NCBI RefSeq assembly: GCF_000519085.1
Contig: NZ_KI912577.1
Span: 1,927,331 to 1,991,330 of the forward strand
Length of the DNA stretch: 64,000 bases
DNA from: Methylobacterium sp. 10
GTDB lineage: Bacteria > Pseudomonadota > Alphaproteobacteria > Rhizobiales > Beijerinckiaceae
Reading direction: 5' to 3'
Below the pieces are notes generated by a model. The model saw only the letters and a program-made list of their open reading frames with translations. It was not told where the DNA came from and ran no database searches. Below are positions 17,507-26,298 of this stretch, one piece after another. Position 1 is the first letter of the stretch; every line of letters begins with the position of its first letter. A program made the translations under genes and the position numbers.

Positions 17507-18138
17507 GCGAGCCGCGCATCCTCACAGGGCGGGTCGTCATCGCCACCCATAATCCCGGCAAGCTCGTGGAGATGCGCGAGCTCCTGGCGCCGTTCGGCGT
17601 CGAGGCCGTCTCAGCCGGCGAACTCGGTCTGCCCGAGCCCGACGAGACTGGAACGATGTTCTCCGAGAACGCGGCGATCAAGGCCATCGCCGCGGCACAG
17701 GCCTCGGGATTGGCGGCCTTCGCCGACGATTCCGGCCTCTGCGTCAACGCCCTCGATGGCGCACCCGGCTTGTTCTCCGCCCGCTGGGCTGGTCCGAACA
17801 AGGACTTCTCCGGTGCCATGGCCCGCATCGCGACCGAACTCGACAAGCGCGGAGCCACAACCCGCCGAGCTCACTTCGTGTCGGCCCTCGTCATCGCTTG
17901 GCCCGATGGCCATACCGAAACATTCGAGGGTCGCGTCTTTGGCGATCTCGTGGAGCCGCGCGGCTCACAGGGCTTCGGCTACGACCCGATGTTCCTGCCC
18001 GATGGCTACGATCGCACCTTCGGTGAGATCTCCTCGGAGGAAAAGCACGGCGTCGATTGGCAGAGCGGGAACGCCCTGTCGCACCGCGCCCGCGCGTTCG
18101 TGCTTCTGGCCGGGAGCTGCCTGCGTCGGCCCGTCTGA
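17503..18138 (+). CDS. rdgB: XTP/dITP diphosphatase (Ham1/RdgB family)
   Basis: The 211-residue protein removes non-canonical purine triphosphates such as ITP and XTP. It shows the family core: [11 protein letters not shown] near 15, FSENAAIKA near 50, the active-site FADDSGLCV near 75, [11 protein letters not shown], and [21 protein letters not shown] near 150-170. It begins inside the rph stop codon (ATGA). A perfect hairpin follows 23 bases after the stop. Confidence 0.97.
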   Translation: MSEPRILTGRVVIATHNPGKLVEMRELLAPFGVEAVSAGELGLPEPDETGTMFSENAAIKAIAAAQASGLAAFADDSGLCVNALDGAPGLFSARWAGPNKDFSGAMARIATELDKRGATTRRAHFVSALVIAWPDGHTETFEGRVFGDLVEPRGSQGFGYDPMFLPDGYDRTFGEISSEEKHGVDWQSGNALSHRARAFVLLAGSCLRRPV

Positions 18139-18161
18139 ACGAGCGGGCGAGCTTCTTTATT

Positions 18162-18190
18162 CCACACCTCGGCCGCATGCCGAGGTGTGG
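18162..18190. repeat. Perfect 12-bp inverted repeat after rdgB
   Basis: CCACACCTCGGC and GCCGAGGTGTGG are separated by CGCAT. No T run follows on either strand, so this may be a weak terminator, an mRNA 3' stabiliser or an operator ahead of hemW. Confidence 0.6.
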
Positions 18191-18252
18191 CGGTGACCTT
18201 GGATCGTCCCGGCACCATTGCCAAAATCCCCAACCGCGCGCACATCCGCCCG

Positions 18253-19431
18253 ATGACCGATCGTTCAGGCCCGGACCACCCGACCCGCGATGCCGGGTTC
18301 GGTGTCTATGTCCATTGGCCCTTCTGCGCCTCGAAGTGCCCGTATTGCGACTTCAACAGTCATGTCCGTCACGCGCCGGTGGACGAGGTCCGCTATCTCG
18401 CGGCGTTCCGGGCCGAGATCGCCCATGTGGCGGCGCGAATTCCGGGCCGGACCGTGTCGAGCATCTTCCTGGGCGGCGGCACCCCGTCGCTGATGCAGCC
18501 GGCCACCGTCGCGGGATTGCTCGAGGCCATCGACGATGCCTGGGGTACGGCGCCCGATATCGAGGTGACGCTGGAAGCCAACCCCACCAGCGTCGAGGCC
18601 GGTCGCTTTCGCGGTTATCGGGCTGCCGGGGTGAACCGCGTTTCCCTCGGGGTCCAGGCCATGGACGACGCCTCGCTGAAGGCCCTCGGGCGGCTCCACA
18701 CGGCCGCCGAGGCGATGGCGGCGGTCGAGACGGCGGCCGCACATTTCGAGCGCTACTCCTTCGATCTCATCTATGCCCGGCCGAACCAGAGCGCGTCCGC
18801 CTGGCGCACCGAACTGAAAGAGGCCATCGCGCGAGCGGCCGAACACTTGTCGCTCTACCAGCTGACCATCGAGCCGGGGACGCCGTTCTTCGGCCTCCAC
18901 GCAGCCGGGAAGCTCGTTCCACCGGACAACGACATGGCGCGAACGCTCTACGACGTGACGCAGGAGGTCTGCGACGCGGCCGGGCTCTCCTCCTATGAGA
19001 TCTCCAACCATGCCCGCCCCGGCGCGCAATCGCGCCACAACCTCCTGTACTGGCGTTATGGCGAATACGCTGGCATCGGTCCCGGCGCGCATGGCCGGCT
19101 AGTGACCGGCGTAGGGCGGATCGGCACCGTCACCGACCGGGCGCCGGAGGCATGGCTCGCCCGGGTCGAGCGCGACGGCCACGGCATAGTCGAGACCGAA
19201 ACCCTTTCGGCCGCAGACCAGGGCGACGAGTTCCTGATGATGGGCCTGCGTCTGAGGGAGGGCGTTGATCCGGCCCGCTACACGATCCTGAAGGGTCGCC
19301 CCCTCGATCCGGTCCGTGTCGAGGCCCTGATCGGCGACGGGCTCGTCGCCCGCTTGGAGGGTGGCCGCATTGCCGCGACCCCGCGCGGCGCGCCGGTTCT
19401 GAACGCGGTGGTGGCGGAACTCGCTGCCTGA
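18253..19431 (+). CDS. hemW: HemW-like radical SAM protein
   Basis: The 392-residue protein has the radical SAM cluster motif CASKCPYCDF at about 24-33, preceded by VYVHWPFC, then IFLGGGTPSLM, EANPTSVEA, VNRVSLGVQAMDD, SFDLIYARPNQ and YEISNHARPG. This is the HemN/HemW order; HemW is thought to act in haem insertion rather than as the oxidase. I chose the ATG at 18253 (MTDRSG); a GTG at 18187 lies in the hairpin and adds no family sequence. The rph-rdgB-hemW order is common in alphaproteobacteria. Confidence 0.95.
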   Translation: MTDRSGPDHPTRDAGFGVYVHWPFCASKCPYCDFNSHVRHAPVDEVRYLAAFRAEIAHVAARIPGRTVSSIFLGGGTPSLMQPATVAGLLEAIDDAWGTAPDIEVTLEANPTSVEAGRFRGYRAAGVNRVSLGVQAMDDASLKALGRLHTAAEAMAAVETAAAHFERYSFDLIYARPNQSASAWRTELKEAIARAAEHLSLYQLTIEPGTPFFGLHAAGKLVPPDNDMARTLYDVTQEVCDAAGLSSYEISNHARPGAQSRHNLLYWRYGEYAGIGPGAHGRLVTGVGRIGTVTDRAPEAWLARVERDGHGIVETETLSAADQGDEFLMMGLRLREGVDPARYTILKGRPLDPVRVEALIGDGLVARLEGGRIAATPRGAPVLNAVVAELAA

Positions 19432-19521
19432 TGCCGGGCGGAGTGCCACCACCGCGCTGGTCGTCGCCCTCGGCGTCATAGAGGCCTTTCTCTGACAACA
19501 CGTGACGCGCAGCAAACCGGA

Positions 19522-20763
19522 TCAGGTGCCGGAGGGGCCGAGCGTGCGCGGAGCCGGACTGACGATGGTCGGCGCGCCGCTTCGGATCTCGTAGATGGCC
19601 AGCGCCCTATCGCTTAACCCCTCCGGACGGAAGCGGAAGGTGCCGTCGATTCCCGAAAAGCCGGCTTGCGTGGTCAGGGTGCCGTCGGCGAAGCGCTGCG
19701 ATCCGTATTGCCGCGTCAGCGCCGCCATGAGTGAGACGGCATCGTAGGCCAGCGTCGCCACGCGTGGCGGAACCGAGCCGAAACGCGCCTGATACCGCTG
19801 CGAGAAACCGTTGAACCCGTTGGCATCCGCCGCTGCGAACCAGCCGCCCTGCAAGGCGGGGAGGGCATAGTTGCGCGGGTCGTTCCACACCGCCGTGCCG
19901 ATGGGTTTGACCCGACCGGGAGAGAATCCCGCCTTCGTGAGCGCGGGTGCAACGACGGCCAAGCCCTCTGGACTTTCCGGCAGGAACAGGGCGTCGGCCT
20001 GGGCGCCGGGACCATGGATGAGTCCGGCGAGGCGCGCGATGGCAGGGGCAGGTACGCCGGGCGCATAGCGCTCGATTCCCACCAGCCGAGCACCTTTCCT
20101 CGCTACCGCCTCGCGGAACTGCGCCTCCACGGCATTTCCGTAGCTGCTCTCGGGGATCAGCGCGGCGAAGGAGCGGCGCCCTGCCGCCACCGCCTCATCG
20201 ACCACCCGGTCCACCTCGGTCTGCGGCAGGAAACTGAGAAGATAGACGCTACGTGCCGCAACGCTCGCATCGGTGGAAAATGCGATGATCGGCTTGCCGG
20301 CCGCGCGCGTGATCCCTGCTGCCGCCTGGACATTGGCCGCGAAGAGAGGGCCGATCACCAGCTCGGCGCCCTCGGCCAGGGCGGCTTGGGCCGCCTCGCG
20401 GGCGCCATCCGGCGACCCGCGATCGTCCTTCACTAAGATCTGCAGATCGGGCTTCTGGAAATCCTCGACGGCGAGTTCCGCCGCATTGCGCAGAGCCGCG
20501 CCAACGGCTGAACCGGGACCAGACAGGGGCAGGATAAGGGCGATCTTCACCGAACCGGAGCCGATCTTCATCGCGCCCGGTGACGTCGCCTGCGGATCGC
20601 CCGCGGCGGCCATATCCGGGTTAGACGCGGCCTTCGTGGCGCGTGGACCGCCATCGGGACCTCCGATGCAGCCGCCAAGCCCCCCGGCGAGCAGGAGACA
20701 CGCCGCCGCTCTCACCCAACCGACCGCGGCCGAACCGTGGCCCCTTGCAAGGCTTGTCCCCAT
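19522..20763 (-). CDS. Penicillin-binding protein activator-like lipoprotein
   Basis: The 413-residue protein is a lipoprotein precursor with lipobox LGGC (Cys near 31) and a periplasmic-binding-protein type I fold: KIALILPLSGPGSAVGAALRNAAELA, ILVKDDRGSPDGAREAAQAAL, ELVIGPLFAANVQAAAGI, PIIAFSTD, and FAALIPESSYGNAV. It is the LppC/LpoA-like group. In enterobacteria LpoA (YraM) activates PBP1a and is encoded beside rsmI and yraN, as here, but divergently. The ATG at 20763 follows GGGGAG by nine bases. A role in peptidoglycan synthesis is inferred from this context. Confidence 0.85.
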   Translation of the reverse strand: MGTSLARGHGSAAVGWVRAAACLLLAGGLGGCIGGPDGGPRATKAASNPDMAAAGDPQATSPGAMKIGSGSVKIALILPLSGPGSAVGAALRNAAELAVEDFQKPDLQILVKDDRGSPDGAREAAQAALAEGAELVIGPLFAANVQAAAGITRAAGKPIIAFSTDASVAARSVYLLSFLPQTEVDRVVDEAVAAGRRSFAALIPESSYGNAVEAQFREAVARKGARLVGIERYAPGVPAPAIARLAGLIHGPGAQADALFLPESPEGLAVVAPALTKAGFSPGRVKPIGTAVWNDPRNYALPALQGGWFAAADANGFNGFSQRYQARFGSVPPRVATLAYDAVSLMAALTRQYGSQRFADGTLTTQAGFSGIDGTFRFRPEGLSDRALAIYEIRSGAPTIVSPAPRTLGPSGT

Positions 20764-20902
20764 TGCACGGCACTCCCCGTCGCCAATCCATGTCCCACGC
20801 TCGATGAGTGCACGGTTAAAGCCTGGACGACAAAAGTAAATGTGCCGACACCCCCGGCGCGGGCATTCCTCCAGCCCGTGTCGTCGTGGCAAAGTCCGCC
20901 CC

Positions 20903-21865
20903 ATGACTCAGAGAATCGACAATCGGACGCGCCGCTCGAGGGCGGTCCACGATCCGGCCAAGCCCGTGTCCACCTTTACCGCCTTCGGCCTCGCGGCGGA
21001 GGCGCAACCACTCGACCCCGGACTGCACGTGGTGGCGACCCCGATCGGCAACCTCAAGGACGTGTCGTTCCGCGCGCTCGCGACTCTCGCGGCGGCCGAT
21101 ACTGTCCTTGCCGAAGACACCCGCGTCACCCGCACGCTGTTGATGCATTACGGCATCACGACGCCGCTGGTCGCCTACCACGAGCATTCGAACGCGGCGG
21201 TGCGCGAGCGGATGATCGCACGGATGCAGAACGGCGAAGCTCTGGCCCTGGTCTCGGACGCCGGGACACCATTGGTCTCGGACCCTGGTTTCAAGCTTGT
21301 CCAGGCGGCGATCGAGGCCGGCATCGAGGTTACGCCAATCCCTGGACCCTCTGCGGTGATGACCGCCATCGTCGCCGCCGGTCTGCCCACCGACCGGTTC
21401 TTCTTCGAAGGGTTCCTGCCGCAGAAATCCGGTGCCCGGCGCAACCGGCTGGCGGCGCTTGGGCAGATTCCGGGCACGCTGGTCCTGTTCGAATCACCCC
21501 ATCGCCTTCCCGAGATGCTGGTGGATGCCGCCGCGATCCTCGGAGGAAGCCGGCCCGCGGCGGTCGCCCGCGAACTCACCAAGCTCTACGAGACGATCCG
21601 GCGCGGCACCCTCGCGACCCTGGCCGAGACCTTCACCGAGGAGGGAGCGCCCAAGGGCGAGGTGGTGGTGGTGATCGGAACCAACCCGGACGAACCGCCG
21701 GAGGAGGAGATCGAGGCCGGTCTCGATGCGGCGATCGAAGCGGCGTTGTCACGCCACTCGATCAAGGATGCCGCCGCCCTCGTGGCTGACGCCACCGGGC
21801 TGCCCCGTCGCGTGGTCTATGCCCGCGCCCTCGTCCTTGCTCGGCGCACCGATGCGGACGTCTAA
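20903..21865 (+). CDS. rsmI: 16S rRNA 2'-O-ribose C1402 methyltransferase RsmI
   Basis: The 320-residue protein uses SAM to methylate C1402 of 16S rRNA. It has the family core [81 protein letters not shown] and [16 protein letters not shown], with a C-terminal helical segment. The ATG at 20903 starts the family-like part. It overlaps yraN by 14 bases, and the LpoA-like gene is divergent with its start 139 bases to the left. Confidence 0.97.
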   Translation: MTQRIDNRTRRSRAVHDPAKPVSTFTAFGLAAEAQPLDPGLHVVATPIGNLKDVSFRALATLAAADTVLAEDTRVTRTLLMHYGITTPLVAYHEHSNAAVRERMIARMQNGEALALVSDAGTPLVSDPGFKLVQAAIEAGIEVTPIPGPSAVMTAIVAAGLPTDRFFFEGFLPQKSGARRNRLAALGQIPGTLVLFESPHRLPEMLVDAAAILGGSRPAAVARELTKLYETIRRGTLATLAETFTEEGAPKGEVVVVIGTNPDEPPEEEIEAGLDAAIEAALSRHSIKDAAALVADATGLPRRVVYARALVLARRTDADV

Positions 21866-22244
21866 GCTCGTCGACGCGAAAGAGCGGCGGCGCGCCACCT
21901 ACCTGCGCGGTCATTCGGGCGAGACTCTCGCCCTCCTCGCCATGATGATGAAGGGGTATCGCCCCCTGGCTCGGCGCTTCAGCGCGAGCGGCGGAGAAAT
22001 CGACCTCATCCTGCGCCGGGGCGACACGATTGCTTTCGTGGAGGTGAAGGCGAGGGCGACCCTCGACGCGGCCCGGACCGCCATCGATGCGAAGAAGCGC
22101 GCTCGTTTTTCGCGCGCGGCGCGCGCTTGGATGGGGCGCAATCCGCGCTATGGCGCCCTGACGTTGCGCGCGGATGCCGTGTTCGTGGCGCCACGTACTT
22201 GGCCGCGCCACCTGCCCGATGCCTTCGCGATCGAGGGACTGTGA
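21852..22244 (+). CDS. YraN family (UPF0102) endonuclease-like protein
   Basis: The 130-residue protein has the PD-(D/E)xK nuclease-like core of the YraN family: [17 protein letters not shown] near 20-36, then [29 protein letters not shown] at about 43-71, and a basic tail. It overlaps the end of rsmI (ATG at 21852, rsmI stop at 21863). In many proteobacteria rsmI, lpoA-like and yraN are adjacent; gshB is not next to it here. Function is uncertain. Confidence 0.92.
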   Translation: MRTSKLVDAKERRRATYLRGHSGETLALLAMMMKGYRPLARRFSASGGEIDLILRRGDTIAFVEVKARATLDAARTAIDAKKRARFSRAARAWMGRNPRYGALTLRADAVFVAPRTWPRHLPDAFAIEGL

Positions 22245-22280
22245 GCCGACGCGATGGCCGCTCGGCCCACCGGAGGCCGC

Positions 22281-22670
22281 TTACTTTCTCGCGGCCGCGA
22301 GCGCCGCGATCAACGTGCGCTTGAGATCGGCCTGGCTGAACGGCTTCTGGACCACGGGGCGGTCGCGGAACGGCTCGCGGATTCCTGCGCCGCCATACCC
22401 CGTCGAGAACACGATGGGCAGGTCGCGTTCCGTGATCGCCTCGGCCACCGGATAGATGGGCTCGCCGGCGACGTTCACGTCGAGGATGGCGACCTCGAAG
22501 GTCTCGGTCCGGGCCATCTCCAGGGCCGTCGCGAGACGGGCCGCGGGCCCAACGACGGTGCACCCGAAATCGAGGAGCATGTCTTCGAGCAGCATCGAAA
22601 TGGCGGCTTCGTCCTCCACCACCAGAACCCTGGCGCCGTCGAGGAGAGTGTCGTTCTGTTCAGCACTCAC
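22281..22670 (-). CDS. Single-domain response regulator with FAT-GUY-type motif
   Basis: The 129-residue protein is a lone receiver domain. It has VLVVEDEAAISM with the acidic pocket, phospho-acceptor Asp in AILDVNVAGE near 65, and LPIVFSTGYGG near 88 followed by VVQKPF. The motif PIVFSTGYG resembles the PFxFATGY signature of the FAT-GUY receivers that work in general stress response and with HWE kinases (SdrG, MrrA, LovR types). The GTG start at 22670 has an AGGGAAG run 11-17 bases upstream. It is convergent with yraN and divergent from the osmoprotectant transporter genes. It has no kinase next to it; the LOV-HWE kinase is 4 kb away. Confidence 0.85.
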   Translation of the reverse strand: MSAEQNDTLLDGARVLVVEDEAAISMLLEDMLLDFGCTVVGPAARLATALEMARTETFEVAILDVNVAGEPIYPVAEAITERDLPIVFSTGYGGAGIREPFRDRPVVQKPFSQADLKRTLIAALAAARK

Positions 22671-22857
22671 GCTGGGGAGTCTTCCCTTCGATTCGTTCCG
22701 GCCTGGAACGGTGCCGTCATCCGGAGCCTTACAGGCTTGCCATCCGTGAGGTTGGCGAGAATGACGTGTAGCGCCTGCGGCAACGGTCGAGCCGTCGCCC
22801 GTTCCGCTTGGCGTGTCAAGGCGCAGGAAGTGGCCGCGGAGGGTCAGGATCGGGTTA

Positions 22858-23826
22858 ATGTTATCGGACGATACATTTTCACGCAGATCGCCGCAGCCTG
22901 TGGCGCCCGGAGCAACGAACCGGCGCGGCGCGCTGGCGCTGCTGGTCACCTGGGCCGTCGCGGCGGGTACATCCGCTCGGGCGGACCGACCCCTCGTCGT
23001 GGCCTCCAAGAGCGACACCGAAGGGGCGCTCACGGGGGCGATGATCGCCCTGGCCCTGGAGCATCTCGGCGTGCCGGTGGTCCGCAAGCTCGGCCTCGGC
23101 CCTACCCTGATCGTCCGCGACGCCCTGCTCTCCGGGGAGGTCGACATCTACCCGGAATATACCGGCAACGGCGCGTTCTTCACCGGCACCGAGACCGATC
23201 CCGCCTGGAAGATCCCGCAGGAGGCCTACGAGACCATCCGGCGCAAGGATGCCGAGCGGGGGCTGGTCTGGCTCGCCAGGGCGCCCGCCAACAACACCTG
23301 GCTCATCGCCCTCAACGGGGATTTCGCGCGGGCGCGGCATCTGGCCACGATGGCGGATTTCGCCAAGGCCGCCAATGACGGCCTCATCCTGATCGCGGCC
23401 TCCACCGAGTTCGTGGAGAGCCCGGCGGCGCTGCCGTCCTTCGAGGCAGCCTACGGCTTCAGCCTGGGCCTCGACCGCATCATCAGCCTGCCCGGCGGCG
23501 ACACGGCGGTGACGGCCCGGGCGGCGGCGCAGCGGATCAGCGGGGTCAATGCGGGCATGGTCTACGGCACCGACGGGGCGCTCTCCGCCCTCGACCTCGT
23601 GGTGATGAGCGATCCCGAGGCGGCCCAGATCGTCTACGAGGTCGCCCCGGTCATCCGCGCCTCCGCGCTGGAGCGCTTTCCGGCCATTGCCCCGGCCTTG
23701 GCGCGGGTCTTCGCCGGCCTCGATGCCCCGACCCTGCGCGGCCTCAACGGGCGAATCACCGTGGAGGGCGAGGTCGCGGAAAGGGTCGCGCGGCGCTACC
23801 TCAACGAGCGCGGGCTGATCGGGTGA
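22858..23826 (+). CDS. Osmoprotectant ABC transporter substrate-binding protein (OsmF/YehZ-like)
   Basis: The product has a signal peptide ending near TSARA-DRP and a type II binding-protein fold. Typical segments are VVASKSDTEGALTGAMIALALEHLG, DIYPEYTGNGA, the Trp near 120, ANNTWLIALNGDFA, FVESPAALPSFEAAYGF, and VYGTDGALSALDLVVMSDP. This is the OpuAC/OsmF group that delivers glycine betaine, choline or similar solutes. ATG 22858 is in the AT-poor leader; a GTG at 22900 would shorten it. It overlaps the permease GTG (GTGA). The ligand is not known. Confidence 0.9.
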   Translation: MLSDDTFSRRSPQPVAPGATNRRGALALLVTWAVAAGTSARADRPLVVASKSDTEGALTGAMIALALEHLGVPVVRKLGLGPTLIVRDALLSGEVDIYPEYTGNGAFFTGTETDPAWKIPQEAYETIRRKDAERGLVWLARAPANNTWLIALNGDFARARHLATMADFAKAANDGLILIAASTEFVESPAALPSFEAAYGFSLGLDRIISLPGGDTAVTARAAAQRISGVNAGMVYGTDGALSALDLVVMSDPEAAQIVYEVAPVIRASALERFPAIAPALARVFAGLDAPTLRGLNGRITVEGEVAERVARRYLNERGLIG

Positions 23827-25007
23827 GAGCGCCATCGCCACCCGCTTCGATGCGCCACGCGACGGGTCGTTCAGCGCCATGGGCCGGGCTTTTCGGCGCC
23901 GCCTTTCTTATCGCGTCCCTCCATGGGATGGCGCTCCTCGATGTCGCGGCGAACCGCCTCCTGCCCGGCGATCCGATCATGGCCTGCGAGTTCCACGACC
24001 GGTCGATCGGCCTCGTTTCGCTCCTGTCGCTGGCCGGTCTCGTCATCGGCGCGATGCTGCCCCGGCGCGTGGGCGGTCTTCTTGCCCTCTGTCTTTTCCT
24101 GTCGGCCTGGGCCGTCCTCCTGCTCGGCCTCGGCGCAGAGGCGGCCCGGATCGTGGCCACCATGCCGCCAGCGGCGAGGGCCAGCCTCGGTTCCGGCTTC
24201 TGGCTGGCCTCGTCCTGCCTCTTGGTCCTGGCCGGAGGCGGCATCGCACGGGTCCGACGCCGGGGGCTCGGCGTGCTCGCAATCCTCGCCGCCGCGGGGC
24301 TCCTGGTCGCCGCGTGGCGCGGTGGAGGGTTGGACGGTCTGTCCCTGGCCGTGGAATATGCCGGGCGGCGGGAGGCGCTGCACGAGGCCATCGCCGAGCA
24401 CCTGCTCCTGGCGGGGGGAGCGGTCGCCCTCGCCATCCCGGCGGCTGTCATTCTGTCCCTCTGGCGCTCCGGGCAGGGTGTCGTGGGTCTCCTCGTCAGC
24501 GGCGTGCAGGTGATCCCCGCCGTCGCCCTGCTGGGCGCTCTCGTCGCCCTCGTCGGCGGAGTGCTGCGCGCCGTGCCGGCGCTTCGCGACCTCGGCCTCT
24601 CGGCCCTCGGGCCCTTGCCCGCGCTTCTCGGCATCGCCGCCTACCTGCTGCTGCCCCTCTGGCGCGGGATCGGCACGGCCCTGCGCGCCGCCGATCCCGC
24701 CGCCGTCGACGCCGCCGAAGCCATGGGCCTGACGAAGGCCCAGATCCTGGCCCGAGTGAAGCTGCCCCTCGGCGCGCCCATCCTCGTGGGCGCCCTGCGG
24801 GTCGCGGCGGTCCAGAGTCTCGGCCTCGCGACGCTGGGCGCCCTCATCGGCGCGGGCGGCCTCGGACGGATCGTCTTCGACGGCATGGCGCAATTCGCCC
24901 CCGACCTCATCCTGCTGGGAGCCATCCCCATCATCTTCCTGTCGCTGGCGGCGGAGGGGTCGCTCAGCGCCGTCGAAGCCTATTGCCGGGCACGGTGGCG
25001 CGCATGA
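23823..25007 (+). CDS. Osmoprotectant ABC transporter permease with extended N-terminus (YehY-like)
   Basis: The 394-residue protein has eight or more hydrophobic helices. The C-terminal half is a normal binding-protein-dependent permease: VQVIPAVALLGALVALVGG, then AVDAAEAMGLTKAQILARVKLPLGAPILVGALR (the EAA loop near 300-330), SLGLATLGALIGAGGLG. The N-terminal half adds about 180 residues with four hydrophobic segments and an external loop, as in YehY of enterobacteria. The GTG at 23823 overlaps the stop of the binding-protein gene. It ends with ATGA overlap into the second permease. Confidence 0.88.
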   Translation: MRAPSPPASMRHATGRSAPWAGLFGAAFLIASLHGMALLDVAANRLLPGDPIMACEFHDRSIGLVSLLSLAGLVIGAMLPRRVGGLLALCLFLSAWAVLLLGLGAEAARIVATMPPAARASLGSGFWLASSCLLVLAGGGIARVRRRGLGVLAILAAAGLLVAAWRGGGLDGLSLAVEYAGRREALHEAIAEHLLLAGGAVALAIPAAVILSLWRSGQGVVGLLVSGVQVIPAVALLGALVALVGGVLRAVPALRDLGLSALGPLPALLGIAAYLLLPLWRGIGTALRAADPAAVDAAEAMGLTKAQILARVKLPLGAPILVGALRVAAVQSLGLATLGALIGAGGLGRIVFDGMAQFAPDLILLGAIPIIFLSLAAEGSLSAVEAYCRARWRA

Positions 25008-25744
25008 GGCCAGGCCTGCGCACCGCCCTCGCCACCGGCCTCGTCGGGGCGGCCCTCGCCGCCATGAGCCATCCGGCCGTGGCGGCCTGGATCGTCGCGG
25101 CCTTGGGTGAGGCGCCGCGACGGGGCTTGAGCGCGGAGCGCCTGCTGGCCCTGGCAACGCACCACCTCGCCCTCGCCGGGACCGGGCTGGCCCTGGTGGC
25201 AGTGCTCGGCCTCGGCCTCGGCATCCTCGCCACGCGCGCCGGCGCGGCGTCCCTGCGCGGCGGCATCGACGGTATCGCGGCTGCCGCGCAGGCGGTGCCG
25301 CCGGTGGTGATGGTGGCCCTGGCCTTGCCCATCCTCGGGTTCGGCGGTCCGCCGACCCTGCTGGCGCTGGTCGCCTACGGCATCATGCCGGTCCTGCGCG
25401 GCACGGTGGGCGCGCTGGAATCTGTCTCGCCCGAGGCGCGCGAGGCGGCGCAAGCCATGGGGTTCACCCGCCTCCAGATCCTGCTGCGGGTGGAACTGCC
25501 CTTGGCGATGCCGGGCCTCGTCGATGCCCTTCGCACGGCCCTGGTGCTCGCCATCGCCACGACGGCGGTGGGAGCCCTCGCCGGGGCCTCGACCCTCGGC
25601 ACGCCCATCGTCGCCGGGCTGCAGAACCAGAACGTCCTGCCGATGCTGCAGGGCGCCCTGGCGACCGCCGCCCTGGCCTTCCTCTGCGATGCGGCCATGC
25701 TGATGCTGGCGAGCCTGGCTTTGGCGGACCGGGCGCGGCGCTGA
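25004..25744 (+). CDS. Osmoprotectant ABC transporter permease (YehW-like)
   Basis: The 246-residue protein has about six membrane helices and the permease loop EAREAAQAMGFTRLQILLRVELPLAMPGLVDALR near 145-180, preceded by QAVPPVVMVALALPILGFG and followed by TTAVGALAGASTLG. It starts inside the stop codon of the first permease. The operon then stops: no ATP-binding subunit follows, although these systems require an OpuCA/YehX-type ATPase. The next sequence is a non-coding stretch with a repeat element. Confidence 0.88.
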   Translation: MRPGLRTALATGLVGAALAAMSHPAVAAWIVAALGEAPRRGLSAERLLALATHHLALAGTGLALVAVLGLGLGILATRAGAASLRGGIDGIAAAAQAVPPVVMVALALPILGFGGPPTLLALVAYGIMPVLRGTVGALESVSPEAREAAQAMGFTRLQILLRVELPLAMPGLVDALRTALVLAIATTAVGALAGASTLGTPIVAGLQNQNVLPMLQGALATAALAFLCDAAMLMLASLALADRARR

Positions 25745-26298
25745 GCCGGTTTTGCAAAGGCGGTGTCCGGTTCTGCCCCCTGAAGCCGGCGACGAGGCGG
25801 AGCCTGTTTGATTTGTTGTTCCAAAGCTTCACCTCATCCCGAGGTGCCGCGTAGCGGCCTCGAAGGAGGCATCCTGGGATCGCGCGACGCCGGGAGGGCT
25901 TCCTCAAAGCCTCCGCTACGCTTCGGCACATCACGATGAGCTGGTCTGCTTGGATCAGCGACTTTGGCGTAAGAATCCGCTGAGACAGTCGATCAAGCAC
26001 AGTCTGCGTGATGCCCTCATCGGGCGGGCGCAGCACGAAGAGCCGGGCGGCGGCACGGGCAGTCCGCCCGCCACGGCCGTCCGGGCGACCTCGACGTCCT
26101 CGATGAACATGGCTTGCCGGCGGCTCGGATCGCCGGACGCTTCAGGCGAGTCCCATCGCCGGACCATCGCAAGGTTTCACCGGACGTCGCCCGCCTGTGT
26201 CGGGCCGGCACGGCAATGTCGCCTCGAGGTGGGGAGCGGCCCCTCGCACGATGGCGCGTGCGCACTCTGCCCGATACGCTTCGGTATCGCGGCTCAAA
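25745..26298. other. Non-coding region with repeat element
   Basis: About 550 bases with no supported gene. The left half contains a 114-bp inverted-repeat element. On the minus strand at about 26150-26290 there is a frame reading LSRDTEAYRAECARAIV with no good start; it may be a relic or chance. The absence of an ABC ATPase here suggests loss or a distant location. Confidence 0.6.
25830..25943. repeat. REP-like element with 18-bp terminal inverted repeats
   Basis: Left end CACCTCATCCCGAGGTGC (25830-25847) and right end GCACATCACGATGAGCTG (25926-25943) are imperfect inverted repeats with about 14 of 18 matches. Inside, GCCGC-GTA-GCGGC forms a further hairpin. Sequences beginning CACCTCATCC(C/T)GAGG are common dispersed intergenic palindromes in Hyphomicrobiales genomes (recalled, not searched). 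Confidence 0.65.
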
